DNA of 64,000 bases from Amborella trichopoda. Lineage: Eukaryota; Streptophyta; Magnoliopsida; Amborellales; Amborellaceae. Made by a program: the position numbers and the translations under genes. This document shows, piece by piece, positions 10,577 through 20,780 of the stretch. The notes beneath the pieces are model-generated. The model did no database searches. It saw nothing but the letters and a program-made list of their open reading frames with translations, and was not told where the DNA came from. The stretch's first letter is position 1. Each line of letters starts with the position of its first letter. The DNA lies in NCBI RefSeq assembly GCF_000471905.2, contig NW_006494943.1, forward strand, positions 1,187,443 through 1,251,442. Direction: 5' to 3'.

Positions 10577-11483
10577 TGTAAACAACCCATTTTTAAAACT
10601 AGAAAATTTTTTGATATTCTTGAAACCTTAGGACCACTCTATCCCAGTGAACCGCCAAACCATAGTCCGTGATCCCTATCCTAGGATCCAGAATCCTACA
10701 GGACTATTGTTTTAGTTATAAATCAAAGAAAAATAGCAAGACAACTTATTTTTACCTGATTTTTCATAGGCAATATCACAAAAATGTGTGAATTACCCTA
10801 GAATATGAAACTGTTAATTTTGGTTAGATTTGGGCTCCCTTTGACCCCCAAAATAGAAATGTAGCTTACAAATTTGCTTGAAATTGGTATATATCTATTA
10901 TGGTACAATGTAAGTCTTTATATAAGTACATTTTGTGACCCATTTAGGGTTGGACTTTGTTAACCTGTAGGCGAGGAAATATGAGAGATATAGAGCGAGC
11001 CAAGAGAGAAAACCTAGATTTAGAGAAGCAACCTTAAGCCCTACCACCCCCTCTGACACCAATTTTTAGCCTAGATCAGCAAAACTCTAGCTCAACCAAG
11101 CCAAGGTTTGGTCAAGTTTAAAGAGAGAACAACATAGGACATACGTATACAACTGTGGTTCTGATATGGGCAAGACCTCGAAGCCACGGGTGCCCCGAGT
11201 CAACTGGCTCGGCCAGGTATTTTCCTCATCATCTATTTTCTCTTATTGTTTTATTTATTTTGTTAGATTCATGATTTTATTCATGTTTTTATTCAATCTT
11301 TCGTGTTTTTTGGTTCGATGCTAGCTTTGCAACTGATCTGAGAGCGGATCTATTCATTTTTTAATAGATCTGGCATCAGATCGGAATTTGATTTTCACCA
11401 CTCTCTATCACTTGTAAAATCAGTTTGTGGTACGAATCAAAGGCATCTTCCTTTGAAGATCTCTCTGATTTGCATCGTAAACA
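10577..11483 (+). repeat. 3' LTR (907 bp)
   Basis: Starts TGTAAACAACCC and ends GCATCGTAAACA, followed by the CCTTT target duplication at 11484-11488. It is colinear with the 5' LTR and has a TATA box at 10919-10925. The open frame at 10433-10672 crosses the LTR border and is not a gene. Confidence 0.93.
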
Positions 11484-11488
11484 CCTTT

Positions 11489-13707
11489 GTCAACATATTT
11501 ATATATATTAATGGTTGAAAGCTTTAGTGTGATGTTGAAGTCAGTGGCAGATAAAAGTTTAATTAATGGAATTAACATTGGTAAAAATGGGTTGAAAATA
11601 TCACATCTTCTTTACATTGATCGTTTCATTGTTTTTGCAACCCTAAAGAGAGGAAAATTAGGCCTTTATGGGTGTTCCTAAAATGATGGAGTTAGCTACG
11701 GGATTGAAAGTTAACTTGGGCAAAACGGCTCTGATTGGAATTGGCTGTGAGGAAAACAGTTGACTTGATTGGCTAATATTATTGGATGTGAAGTCAATAA
11801 GTTGTCTAGTAAATACCTTCTAATTTTTCTGGTTGTTGGAAATCCTTCGAGATGGATTTGGGATGCAATTGTTGAAAGATTTTATAAAAAAAAAACGGAT
11901 TTACAAAAATCCAAATTATTATCTTTTGGGAGAAGAACACTTTAATAAAATCACCTTTATCTAATTTTCCAATTTACTTAATGTCTGTCTTTCGAAAGCC
12001 AAAAGCAGTTGTAAAATGGTTAGAAGATATAATGTGAGCTTTTCTTTGGGGGGAAGTGGGAGAGAGAAAAAATATAAAGCTTGTAAGGCGGGATAAGGTT
12101 TGTGCTTCCATAAAGGATGGGGAACTAGGTCTCAAGAGTTTGGGGATGATGAATACAAGTCTACTTACAAAATGGTGGTGGCAATTTCATTCACAACAGA
12201 AATCCTTATGGTGTGATGTGCTCTTAAAAAAATGCGTAATGGATGTCTGCTTTGGTGTTCCAAAAGATCTAAAGTATCCATGTCCAGTATATGGAGATGA
12301 ATTGACTTTTGCAAGCCGTTATATATTCGCCGTTGTCGTAGATTTGTGGGCAAAGGATATCAAACCCTTTTTTGGTTTGATAAGTGGTAAGCAGACTACG
12401 CCCTTCGATATTTGTTCCCCGAGTTTTTCTCTAAAACGCTAAACCCATTGGACTCTGTGAATGAATTGAGAGGGGATGGTGTTTCTAATAATTCTTGGTC
12501 TATTGTGTTCTGGTATAGGAGGGTGTCTGACTCTTTTGCAGCTGAGTTCCAAAATCTCTTGGAACTTTTACGGACCTTCTTCTATGCACCAAAGGTATCT
12601 TCTTATCTGGGATCTGAATCCTCATGGTGATTTTTCAGTGGTTAGTTTACCGCCTCCTTTATGATGATAGCTACAGAGATAAACCTTCGCAAAATTTGGA
12701 GTCTCTATATCCCTCTGAAAGTTCGTATGTTTTGTGGATCTTGTGCCAAAAGAAGATTCCTAATGTAGAAAATCTTTGCAAAAGAGGGTTTGCTTTAACC
12801 AATGGATGCCTTCTGTGCTTGCAAAATGACAAAACTATGGATCATCTTTGCTACAATACCCGTTTTCCAAAAAAGTTTGGAACAGCGGTATAGGTTTGAG
12901 TCAACTTTGTATCCACCTCCCTCAATCAATGAATGTCCTTCTTCAACAATGGATGCACCCAAGAATTCCAAAGATTGGTTCTATTTTCTATGGCGGTCTA
13001 TATGGACTAGCATATTGTGAAATATTTGAAGAGAACGTAATAGAAGAGCCATTGAAGGAGTGTGTATCGATGTAGATGTTCTGAAATCAAATATATGTGT
13101 GATGGCGATAGACTAGTTTTCGGTGCACAAAGATTGTAGTGGTGTTCCCAAAAGTTAGGTCGTCCAAAATCTCTTGGAAGTGGCAAAGCTTAAAAATTAT
13201 TTCACTAGGATTCATATAAACTGAAGACCACCTTCTTTGGAATGTCTAAAACTCAATTTTGATAGTTCTTTGGGTAACTTAGGGCCAGCTGGCTTTAGTG
13301 ATTTAATCTGAGATTATAATGGACAAGTTACAAAGACTTTTCAGGTCATGTCATATCACGACAATAAATGAGGCTAAATCAAATGGTTTATTAGAGGGCC
13401 TTAAATTGCTCATGGATATGGATGGTCATAAGGTTATTGAAGGAGACTCTGCAAATGTTATTTCATGGGCATGAAGAGAGGTGAAACCACCGTGGCAACT
13501 AAGAGGTTTTTTTTTAATGAAATTCATTCTCTCTTACTTATTTCTTCTTTTGAATTGTTATACTGTTATAGAGAAAAAAACTCTAAGGCTAATGTACTTG
13601 CCAAAGGGAGAGTTCACCAACCATCGTTGGTGATCTCATCGCTTCTATAATCTCTCAGTGTACTTATCTTTGAGGCAATAAAATTCATTGTTAATATTAA
13701 AAAAAAA
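11489..13707 (+). pseudogene. LINE, right part: RT end, zf-RVT and RNase H
   Basis: Continuation of the LINE begun at 1-211. In shifting frames it reads a STYLYILMVESFSVML block (RT, usually LFILVMExLS), ISHLLYIDRFIVF (degenerate form of the catalytic HLxFADD region, with the DD lost), then at 12056 a long piece with DGELGLKSLGMMNTSLLTKW, typical of the post-RT region. A zf-RVT-like part follows (PLKVRMFCGSCAKR, 12690-12860) and an RNase H end (IEGDSANVISW and AKG, about 13370-13640). An A-run at 13699-13707 is the probable tail. Many frameshifts and stops show it is dead. Confidence 0.8.
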
Positions 13708-14150
13708 GAGAGGGAAGTATTCACAAGGGAGATGAAGTTGAAGGTCAAACAAGATAAGTAATTGAGAGATAAAATTAATGGTTTTAACGAGTATGGAAGA
13801 GAGGGTTTCGGTGGTTGATAAATAAGTAAAGAAATAGCCATGTTCAATGCACCAATGGCTATGTATGAAGAGAGGTATTTGTACGTAGGAAAAAGAAATG
13901 AAGAGAGGTATTTGTACGTAGGCAAAAAAAAAACTTTACTTGGGTTGAATATCGACTTCAAGATGGAAGGCTAAGAGGATCGGAGATGCTATGATACTAT
14001 GAAAGAATTTAATAGAGGAAAAGGAACTTTTGAAAAGATAATTGTGCCTCCGCAAAATGGCGGTTTTTTCATTACTGTATATATACTAGTAATACAATGG
14101 TAAATGAGTGTAACTCATGTACAATTTACATTGTCAGCACCTTTTTATGT
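13708..14150. other. Unassigned spacer between two LINEs
   Basis: No supported gene. A 31-bp segment containing AGAGGTATTTGTACGTAGG is duplicated in tandem at about 13871-13923. The minus-strand open frame at 13614-13961 overlaps the LINE tail and the duplication and shows no recognisable domain. Confidence 0.5.
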
Positions 14151-14235
14151 ATTTTTTTTTTGGGTGAGTCAATGGGGGAGAAGGTTCCCTACCCGTTTTT
14201 CATTAATAAGTAAGAAATATAAAGTTTACAACTCA

Positions 14236-14460
14236 TTACTGTAAAACCCTAGAATAGGGCACCTGTGCCAAATCATGAGTTAAAGCAAGGCAAATAAAAT
14301 TCATCGCACGAGAACGCCAAACAGTAGCTCTTTGATAAGATGTAGTCCTCTTTGCAAGAATATCATTCGTGATATTAGCTTCACAAAATATGTGGGAAAT
14401 TGACCACCCACGCTTAGAGAGACGTTGTTGACAATTTACTGCCACCGTATGTAACTTCTA
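14236..14460 (-). pseudogene. LINE RNase H C-terminal remnant
   Basis: An open frame of about 69 codons with HIFCEANITNDILAKR, matching the conserved HxxREaNxxADxLAK end of plant LINE RNase H. In the usual motif the first residues are V.REAN; here CEAN and ND replace REAN and AD. It lies near the 3' end of the minus-strand LINE. Confidence 0.75.
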
Positions 14461-15095
14461 TAGAGGTCGTCAGCATTTATGAATGACATTAACGAGCAAT
14501 GCTGGGTCACTTTCAATCTGAATAAGGTAGCACTGTAACTTATCAGCTAGGATTAATCCTTCTTCCAAAGCGCAAAAATTCTGTTTAATTATTAAAGACG
14601 ATTCCAAAAGGTTTGGAAAATGCTACAATAAAAGCACTATCAGAGTTCCTAATAACACCACCCCCCCTTCTTGGCCTGGTTTATGCAAGGAAGCCCCATC
14701 AATGTTTATCGTGAAGTGATTAGGGCTAGAAAATGATCATGCCACAGGAATTAGTAATTCTATCCCTCAGTTGATACCAGTATTTGAAAATTCGGCAAGT
14801 CGTCTGATTCGACTTGAGAAAAGTCAGCGAGTCGTCCGGTTCTACTCGGGAATCGGCACCCCCGTGCCTGTTCCAACAAAATACATAGAACTGCCCGTGT
14901 CTAAAGAGAACCAGGAGGTTCTAAACAGTGAACCGCCCGATGACATCATAAACCGGTGGTTCTAACATCACCCAATCTTTGATTCTACACATGGCACAAT
15001 CTCGCACCCGCGGTGTCACAATCACACGTTGTACCTCACACATTGGGCTGCCTCAGCAGCTTCACGCGTGTACTTTACACGTTATTACATTGTTA

Positions 15096-15136
15096 TTTAT
15101 AAAGGAAAGTTCAATACCGATCCTTTGATGTAGGAG
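15096..15136 (-). promoter_or_regulatory. Diverged USE plus TATA, same 24-nt spacing
   Basis: On the minus strand, CTCCTACATCA (26-36 of line 15111-15136) is a mutated form of RTCCCACATCG, and TATAAA lies at 15101-15096. Exactly 24 nt separate them, as in copy 1, although the spacer sequence has diverged. It points toward the 5' end of the element, again as in copy 1. Confidence 0.4.
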
Positions 15137-15211
15137 AATTCCCACAAACATCCTTAAATGAAGATTGAATTTGAATCTGTACTATTAATGGGAAACATGA
15201 TATCACATGCA

Positions 15212-15285
15212 GTGAGGTGGTGTTTATGGTTATCACGTCCAATTTCTTCCTTGACCTCCCGAGGTCGAATCCTCCTTCCTTGGGT
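15212..15285 (+). ncRNA. tRNA-Val-like segment inside hAT copy 3
   Basis: GTGGTGTTTATGGTTATCAC at 15217-15236 is close to the 5' part of plant tRNA-Val, which reads GTGGTGTAGTTGGTTATCAC as I recall it. This includes the A-box. Downstream, AGGTCGAATCCT (15262-15273) resembles a B-box that has lost one T. The anticodon arm and acceptor stem do not fold convincingly, so this is a tRNA relic or a SINE head, not a tRNA gene. Confidence 0.45.
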
Positions 15286-16505
15286 GCTATGTATTTCTTT
15301 TGTTGTAATTTCTTCCTTGATGTCCCAAGTGCTATAAATTATTTTTTGTTGTAAATAATATATAACGGCGTAAACAAAAAATGAAAAATAAAAAGTTTAT
15401 TCTATTTCAAATCTCTCTATTTCTACTAACAATCTCTTTTACTAAATTTATTCTAGAAACCTAAAAAATTAAATTTTTGAAAAATTAAAGTGTTATTTTG
15501 AAAATCGGTACGCATTTTAATAATTTCTACATTGATAACCAAATATTTTACTTTATTTATTAATTTTTACATTATAAATTATGTAATGTACTAGTTTTCT
15601 TATGGTTGTTAATGATACATTTTAAATTAGATAATATTATAAAATATTTTGGAATTGTTATTATTTATATAATAAAATAATTATAAAATGTAAACCAAAA
15701 ATTTAAATTTTAGTATATAATATTATAGTCAGTTAGGTTGTAATAATTTTGGATTATAGTAAGTTAGGTTATAATAATTTGGTTTTTTTTAGCGGATTAG
15801 TGTTTTCCTCCAATTCGAGATTTTAGTGGCCATTTTTTCATCGATTTAGTCTACTTTTTATTGTAGTCCATGTATAATTATATACTTTATTCATGATAAT
15901 TCTATGATTTTTCTTTTATGTGAGGTAAATTAATGGTTAGCATAAGTTTATATAGGGAAAGAACATCTCAATATTCACAAATTGATGAAAAAAATGAAAG
16001 TTAATATTGTAGTACCCTCATTTCTTATTGGATTCTTAAAAGACAACATTTATAATGAATTTTAATAATTTTTCTAGATTTTTTTTAAAGCTTAATCCGA
16101 CCGCTTCGGCCGATTCTTAATCCGGATCACCGATTCACAGATCTAGATGGGTTTTTAGAGTGCCCGATCCGGGGAACCAATCCATTTTTTAAATCACTGA
16201 TTGATACCATTTGAACTGTAAGTTATCAATGATCACCTTTTCTGACAAATGGAATGTCCAGGATTTAGCATCAGCTAACTCTCAAACATGACAAATGTTA
16301 TGTCTGACAGATTGCTCCCTTCTGGTCAACCTATCCTAGAACACTCTGGTTGCATTCCGCCCATAAGAACCATATAGTTGTGAGGAATAAAGACGTCCAG
16401 ATATTGAAAAAACCATTTGATTTGAATCTGAATGATAATCATTTTCTCAACATCATAAGAATAGTACTGCCAGAGATGAAGCGCTTATAGCCAGGCAATC
16501 GACCT

Positions 16506-16990
16506 CTACATAATGTGCAAAAAGTCACAAAGAAATAATAGATGACATGAACTATCATCACTATTTTTGCAAAAAGGGCATACAGGAAGAGCCATAGCAA
16601 TCCCACACTGCTGCATGAGAGAAGTAGTAGGTAACCGATGATGGAGGGCCAACCAAAAAAACCATTTCACTCGGGGGTGACATTTTGCTGACCACAAGGT
16701 TCTGAATATTGGCTGAGAAGTTCTCTTGTTACGAATATGCTCCCAAGCTTCTTTAACTGAGAATAAACCACTCGCAAAATTAATCCACACCAAAAAATCC
16801 CTGTGGTTGTAGTGGAAGGATATTGTTATGAACCTCCTTCCATATCTGTGTCAAAATCCCTGACGTAGGTAAGGGTAAGACCCAAGATTGAGTAACACCC
16901 GCAATATGATCAGAGACCTTTGGCATAGCAACCTCAAGTTCTTGATGAATAGTCGAACGTCGCATATTAATTTTTATGATAACCACGGGT
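16506..16990 (-). pseudogene. LINE zf-RVT domain remnant
   Basis: A minus-strand open frame of 95 codons contains SVKEAWEHIRNK, then HPRVKWFFWLALHHRLPT and CPFCKNSDDSSCHLLFLC. The order (SV..AW, P.VK.F.W.A...LPT, C..C......H....C) is the zinc-binding domain found after RT in plant LINEs. The preceding piece (16780-16986) encodes the linker to the RT end. The cysteines and histidine of the zinc site are kept, but the frame is open on the N-terminal side only by a shift. Confidence 0.8.
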
Positions 16991-17165
16991 TTGCCCAGAA
17001 GTTCTCAAGTCGACCATCACCAATAACCCATCAGACATTATCCTTCAAATGAGATAACCCGAACCGAATACCCTTCCAAGCATAAGGTGAGTATCTTTTG
17101 TATTTAGTCTCCCATATGGAAGAATTCCTGAAGTAACGATGCTTGAAAGATTAAGCAAATAAGGA

Positions 17166-18079
17166 TGAAGGATCTACCAATATTCTCCATGACCTTTCTA
17201 TGTGTTACACATGTAATATACACATTCTTATCTTTGTCACATTTTTTTAGAGTTTCCTTGCATGTGTTTGCACCATCGCTTTAACAGGGAAAATCAATAT
17301 TTGCATTTCTAAGAACCAGGAGTGCTAGATTTTATTTCTATTATAAATAATCGTTCAACTTCTTATAAAATTCATTAAAATGAGAAGTATATAGTAAGAT
17401 TATTCACTTTTGGTAAAAGGGCCTAACAATCATCTTTGAATGGATACAAAATTGGATGGTTGATGTTACATTACAGAGCTTAAAGCCCAAAAGAAAAAAA
17501 TTTAAACTTGTTGATACATTACAAGCTGTCAAATTTCACATCCAATGACTAGAAGTAATTATGGCTTCTTGTACCATAAATAAAACAGTCTTATAATATG
17601 CACGCCCTCTTTATAAAACAAGCTTGAGAAGGTTGGTTCATAGTTCCCAAGAAAATGGACGAAACAAAAAATGGTGTAGTCCAAAGCTAGAATATGGTTT
17701 ACTCGAAAATTGATCAAAGCAATATTTGACCCGTTAGAGCAACCAATATTGACCGATCATACTAGTTAAACAATATTGACATTTTTAATTAGATCTTTTA
17801 TATATTTTAACTATTGTTTATATTTTTTATTTTTAAAAATATGATTTAACTAGTTCAGCTACTACCAAACTCGTTTAGACCGACCATATCTCATTATTCG
17901 AGTAGCCGGTCATTTCGTAATAACATTGGATTGATTACTTCAATTTATTTTTGAGGGACAAATTTAGAGGGTATCACAAATTGTGAGGATGGACAATAGG
18001 TTCCAGGAATGTTGCCTACCTTAGTGTCAGTGGGGTATTTTTATGAACTTCGTTTTAAAGATTTTAGAAAGGTTTCTAT
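17166..18079. other. Unassigned AT-rich spacer
   Basis: No coding signal, RNA gene or clear repeat was recognised. It may hold further unrecognisable LINE or LTR remnants. Confidence 0.4.
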
Positions 18080-18524
18080 ACTTCTCGAACTATATGGAAG
18101 ATACACACTTTTCTTCCCAATTGAGCTGTCCAATTTTGATCATGTGAGCCAATGACCGTTTGATCAAGATGTGATGCTTTAGATTATTTTATTTTCAAAT
18201 TTTTTCTACAAATTATATAAATATAAAATTGGGTACGTGTTATCTTCTCAATTGGGCGTACATAAAAAATATTAAAACATATTTCGTTAAAATAAAATAA
18301 CTAAAATATCCTTTAAGTTTTTAAGGGGCATTTTGGTTATTTTATTTTATTAAAAATATTTTTTTCTATTTTTGCATGTGCGAGTTTAGGAGAGGAGTGG
18401 ATGCTCAAAATATGATGTTAAAATATTGTAGAAATTTTTTTTTTAAAAAAAAAAATGTAGAAACATGATAATGTGATCGGGACTATCTATTGAGGTTTAT
18501 CAGTTGGAATGAGACCTACTTACA
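18080..18524. repeat. Hairpin (foldback) element, copy D1
   Basis: A diverged member of the foldback family also seen at 33950, 49560, 50260, 51495, 52584 and 53037. The central palindrome near 18300-18350 reads AACTAAAATATCCTTTAAG and then TTAAGGGGCATTTTGGTTA, flanked by ATTTTTTCTACAAATT-type arm sequence. hAT copy 2 is inserted at its right side (target duplication from 18525). Confidence 0.5.
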
Positions 18525-18550
18525 CTTGTATGTAGTGTTTAAAAAAACGC

Positions 18551-18655
18551 CGAGTCGAACCGGACTCGCCTGGTTCGACTCGAGAATCGCCATGGACGGA
18601 TCGAATCGGTGAAAAAAACGGGAATCGTCCGGTTCTAGAGAGAACCGGACGATTC
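18551..18655 (+). repeat. Subterminal hairpins of hAT copy 2
   Basis: Two inverted repeats. CGAGTCGAACC (18551-18561) pairs with GGTTCGACTCG (18572-18582). GAATCGTCCGGTTCT (18622-18636) pairs perfectly with AGAACCGGACGATTC (18641-18655) around an AGAG loop. The second recurs in copy 4 at 40885-40916. These GC-rich stems contrast with the AT-rich surroundings and may be transposase-binding subterminal repeats. Confidence 0.85.
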
Positions 18656-18714
18656 TGCACAGTGACTCGCCTATTCACTGTACGGAATCGGCGAGTCCCG
18701 TACGGAAAAATAGA

Positions 18715-19350
18715 ATTTTTTTTTTTTTGTAATCCATGATAGAATTTTTTGTAANNNNNNNNNNNNNNNNNNNNNNNNNNNNNNNNNNNNNNNNNNNNNN
18801 NNNNNNNNNNNNNNNNNNNNNNNNNNNNNNNNNNNNNNNNNNNNNNNNNNNNNNNNNNNNNNNNCGAAATGTTTGTTTTTTTTCTTGTAATCCATGATCG
18901 TAATTTTTGTTTTTTTTTTTGTAACCCATGATAGAATTTTTGTAATCCATGATTGAATTTTTGTAATCCATGATCGAATTGTTTTTTCTTTTTTGTAATC
19001 CACGATGGAATTTTTGTTTTTTATGTTTTTTTTTTTTGTAATCCATGATCGAATTTTATGTAATCCATGATCGAATTTTTTGTAATCCATGATCAAATTT
19101 TTTGTAATCCATGATCGAATTTTTTGTAATCCATGATTGAATTTTTTGAAAATTTGTGATTTTTTTTTTATAATCCATGATTGAATTTTTTTTTGTAATC
19201 CATGATAGAATTTTTTGAAAATTTGTGATTTTTGTTTTTTTAATCCATGATCGAATTTTTTTTTGTAATCCATAATAGAATTTTTTGAAAATTTGTGATT
19301 TTTTTTTTTTAATCCATGATCGATTTTTTTGAAAATTAGTTAATTTTTTT
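18715..19350. repeat. Tandem array with about 22-28 bp unit in hAT copy 2
   Basis: Repeats of TTTTTTTGTAATCCATGATCGAAT, some followed by a TTTTGAAAATTTGTGA spacer, giving longer units near 19130-19320. An N gap (18755-18864) falls within it. On the minus strand it yields open frames of repeated MDYKK, which are by-products of the repeat. Confidence 0.9.
18755..18864. other. Assembly gap (110 N) in the tandem array
   Basis: A run of N inside the TGTAATCCATGAT array. Confidence 0.99.
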
Positions 19351-19364
19351 TTTGAATCCATATT

Positions 19365-19658
19365 ATTCAAAGAGAAAATGAGAGATATGATGATTCTGAG
19401 GCCACCCTATCCCAGCCATATTATTCACATATCGAGTCCCAACAGCAACATTGTAGGGATGAGCACGACAGTGTAGGTGAGCATGAAGGATGGACAAGCT
19501 TCGGGGATTTTGGATTAGGAACACAACAAAACACTAACACTCAGGGATTTGGGAATAGTCAGACGCCTGCTAATACCGATGATTCGTTTTTAGATCGAAT
19601 CAATGAATTGTTAAACAAATTCAATCAATGGCACCAGCGTGACCAAGAAGAACAATAA
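19365..19658 (+). pseudogene. Coding-like C-terminal tail in hAT copy 2
   Basis: An open frame runs to TAA at 19656-19658 without a start of its own. It is hydrophilic and Q/N/S-rich: QRENERYDDSEATLSQPYY near the start, FGDFGLGTQQNTNTQ in the middle and DSFLDRINELLNKFNQWHQR near the end. Its base composition is less AT-rich than its surroundings. The position, just before the conserved 3' segment of the element, suggests the last exon of the transposase or accessory protein of the parent element. I do not recognise the domain, and no hAT dimerisation motif is present. Confidence 0.45.
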
Positions 19659-20036
19659 CGTCGTCTATCATTTATTTTTAGATCATATGTTACTAATTTT
19701 ATGCTTTATTGTAGTCCATGTATGTTGATATACTTATTCCATGATAATTCTATGTTTATCCTTTTGTGTGATGTAAATTAAATGCTGAATGGAGGTTCAT
19801 GCAGAGAAAGAACATATCAATATTCGCATATTCATTCAAAAACATGAAAACTCTTAATGGAATACCCTCATTTCTTATTGAATTCCTAAAAAACAATATT
19901 TATAATGAATTTTAATAATTTTTTTCTGATTTTTTTAAGTTTTATTCTGACCGATTCACCCGATTCTCGATTCGAATCGATTTTTTGGGTGTCCGATCTG
20001 GGTCATCGATCCGTTTTTTAAACCATTGCTTGTGTG

Positions 20037-20530
20037 TATAGGATCCCAAATATGGGTGTGGGAGGGTATGGTAGGATCATTGGTGAAATTTTATACGTTA
20101 GGGGAAGTACCTAAAGCTTGTCCCTTTTTTAAGTTTTTTGACGAGGAAAAAAAAAGAAAAAGCCAAAAACTAAACGTTTGTACTTGTTGCTTGTCTGCCT
20201 AGGATATCATAACTCCGACGCGTGGAAATCGTAGCGCAAGAGGATGAGAACAATGACGCAACCACCTTTAACTTTTCTGAACCTCTGACCAATACAGAGC
20301 CGACACGAGAATGAATATTAAATTAATATTTTATTCTAGAATGGATTTCTCATCATTTTGTAATAAAACAATACTTAAATTTTACGTTATGTGGGACCCT
20401 TTCTTGGACAAGGGACCCGGTAATCAATCGGAGTTCCACAAAACTACGAAAGCCAAAACCATTTAATTATTCATTGTTTAAAACTTCAGATCTTAAAATG
20501 AAAATGTTTTAACTACTATATTAGTATGTG
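20037..20530. other. Unassigned spacer
   Basis: No gene or repeat recognised. It includes the continuation of the hairpin element's flank after hAT copy 2. Confidence 0.4.
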
Positions 20531-20780
20531 TAAGGAAAAAGTTTATATAAGCTTGCAACCTTATATTGTTGAAGTAAGATAAACCTCAAAAATACTACAA
20601 TAAAGTGTTTCAGCATAGGACAACCCTCTAACTGATCATCTCGATCTTGAGATGAATGGACATAAAGTAAAAAAAAAATTAAAATCTAAAAAATAATGCA
20701 TCTTGTAACAAGTAATCTGGATCGTTTATTTTAAAGATTTTAAAACATTTGTTTGGTTGATCTACTCGATTCTTTTAAAA
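20531..20780 (+). mobile_element. MITE family A, truncated copy
   Basis: Opens with GGAAAAAGTTTATATAAG and shares interior landmarks with the other copies (GATCATCTCGATCTTGAGATG and TGCATCTTGTAA). It is interrupted or truncated by the next copy, which begins at 20781. Confidence 0.6.

Larger units (their letters stand above)
212..11483 (+). mobile_element. Non-autonomous gag-only LTR retrotransposon, probably Ty3/Tat-like
   Basis: A full-length element with two similar LTRs (212-1101 and 10577-11483), a primer binding site 3 nt after the 5' LTR, a purine-rich tract before the 3' LTR, and a 5-bp target duplication CCTTT (207-211 and 11484-11488). The interior carries a gag-like region (about 4750-5380, continued at 7652-8100) and long tandem-repeat-rich non-coding blocks. 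I see no protease, reverse transcriptase, RNase H or integrase. It therefore looks like a gag-only element mobilised by a related autonomous one. The Tat-like assignment is inferred from the tandem-repeat-rich interior. It sits inside a LINE and is itself interrupted by a hAT-type element. Confidence 0.85.
14778..16199 (+). mobile_element. hAT-type non-autonomous element, copy 3
   Basis: Ends CAGTATTTGAAAATTCGG (14778) and CATTTTTTAAATCACTG (ending 16199). An 8-bp target duplication flanks it: GTTGATAC at 14770-14777 and ATTGATAC at 16200-16207 (7 of 8 identical), which fits hAT insertion. The 3' 370 bp match copies 1 and 2. The interior holds a tRNA-Val-like segment and a reversed USE/TATA pair as in copy 1. 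No transposase coding region. It splits the minus-strand LINE between its zf-RVT and RNase H parts. Confidence 0.87.
14151..17165 (-). mobile_element. Second LINE, minus strand, split by hAT copy 3
   Basis: Reading the minus strand from 17165 down: a post-RT segment with WKGIRFGL and then GDGRLENFWANPWL (plant LINE form: VGDGxxIRFWxDxWL), a zf-RVT piece, then after the hAT insertion an RNase H tail. A T-run at about 14152-14160 on the + strand corresponds to the 3' poly(A). The 5' RT core is missing or beyond recognition past 17165. It is oppositely oriented to the first LINE, so the two are separate insertions. Confidence 0.75.
18533..20028 (+). mobile_element. hAT-type element, copy 2
   Basis: Ends TAGTGTTTAAAAAAACG (18533) and CGTTTTTTAAACCATTG (ending 20028), inverted repeats of each other with the terminal CAGTG mutated. 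The 8-bp target duplication is CTTGTATG (18525-18532) and CTTGTGTG (20029-20036), 7 of 8 identical. The interior has GC-rich hairpins, a T-rich tandem array with an N gap, a short coding-like tail (19365-19658) and the 3' untranslated-like segment shared by copies 1 and 3. This is the only copy with a coding remnant, so it may be closest to the autonomous parent. Confidence 0.88.

Noticed and set aside
10433..10672. 79-codon frame
   Set aside because: Crosses the internal region/3' LTR boundary of the retrotransposon; not a gene.
15212..15285. A functional tRNA-Val gene
   Set aside because: B-box has lost a base and the anticodon and acceptor arms do not pair; recorded only as tRNA-like.
18715..19350. 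CRISPR array
   Set aside because: The repeats have no unique spacers of constant length and lie in a plant transposon; no cas genes.
18671..19370. Minus-strand frames with repeated MDYKK
   Set aside because: They follow the TGTAATCCATGAT array; the repeats vary in length and break frame, as expected for non-coding satellite DNA.
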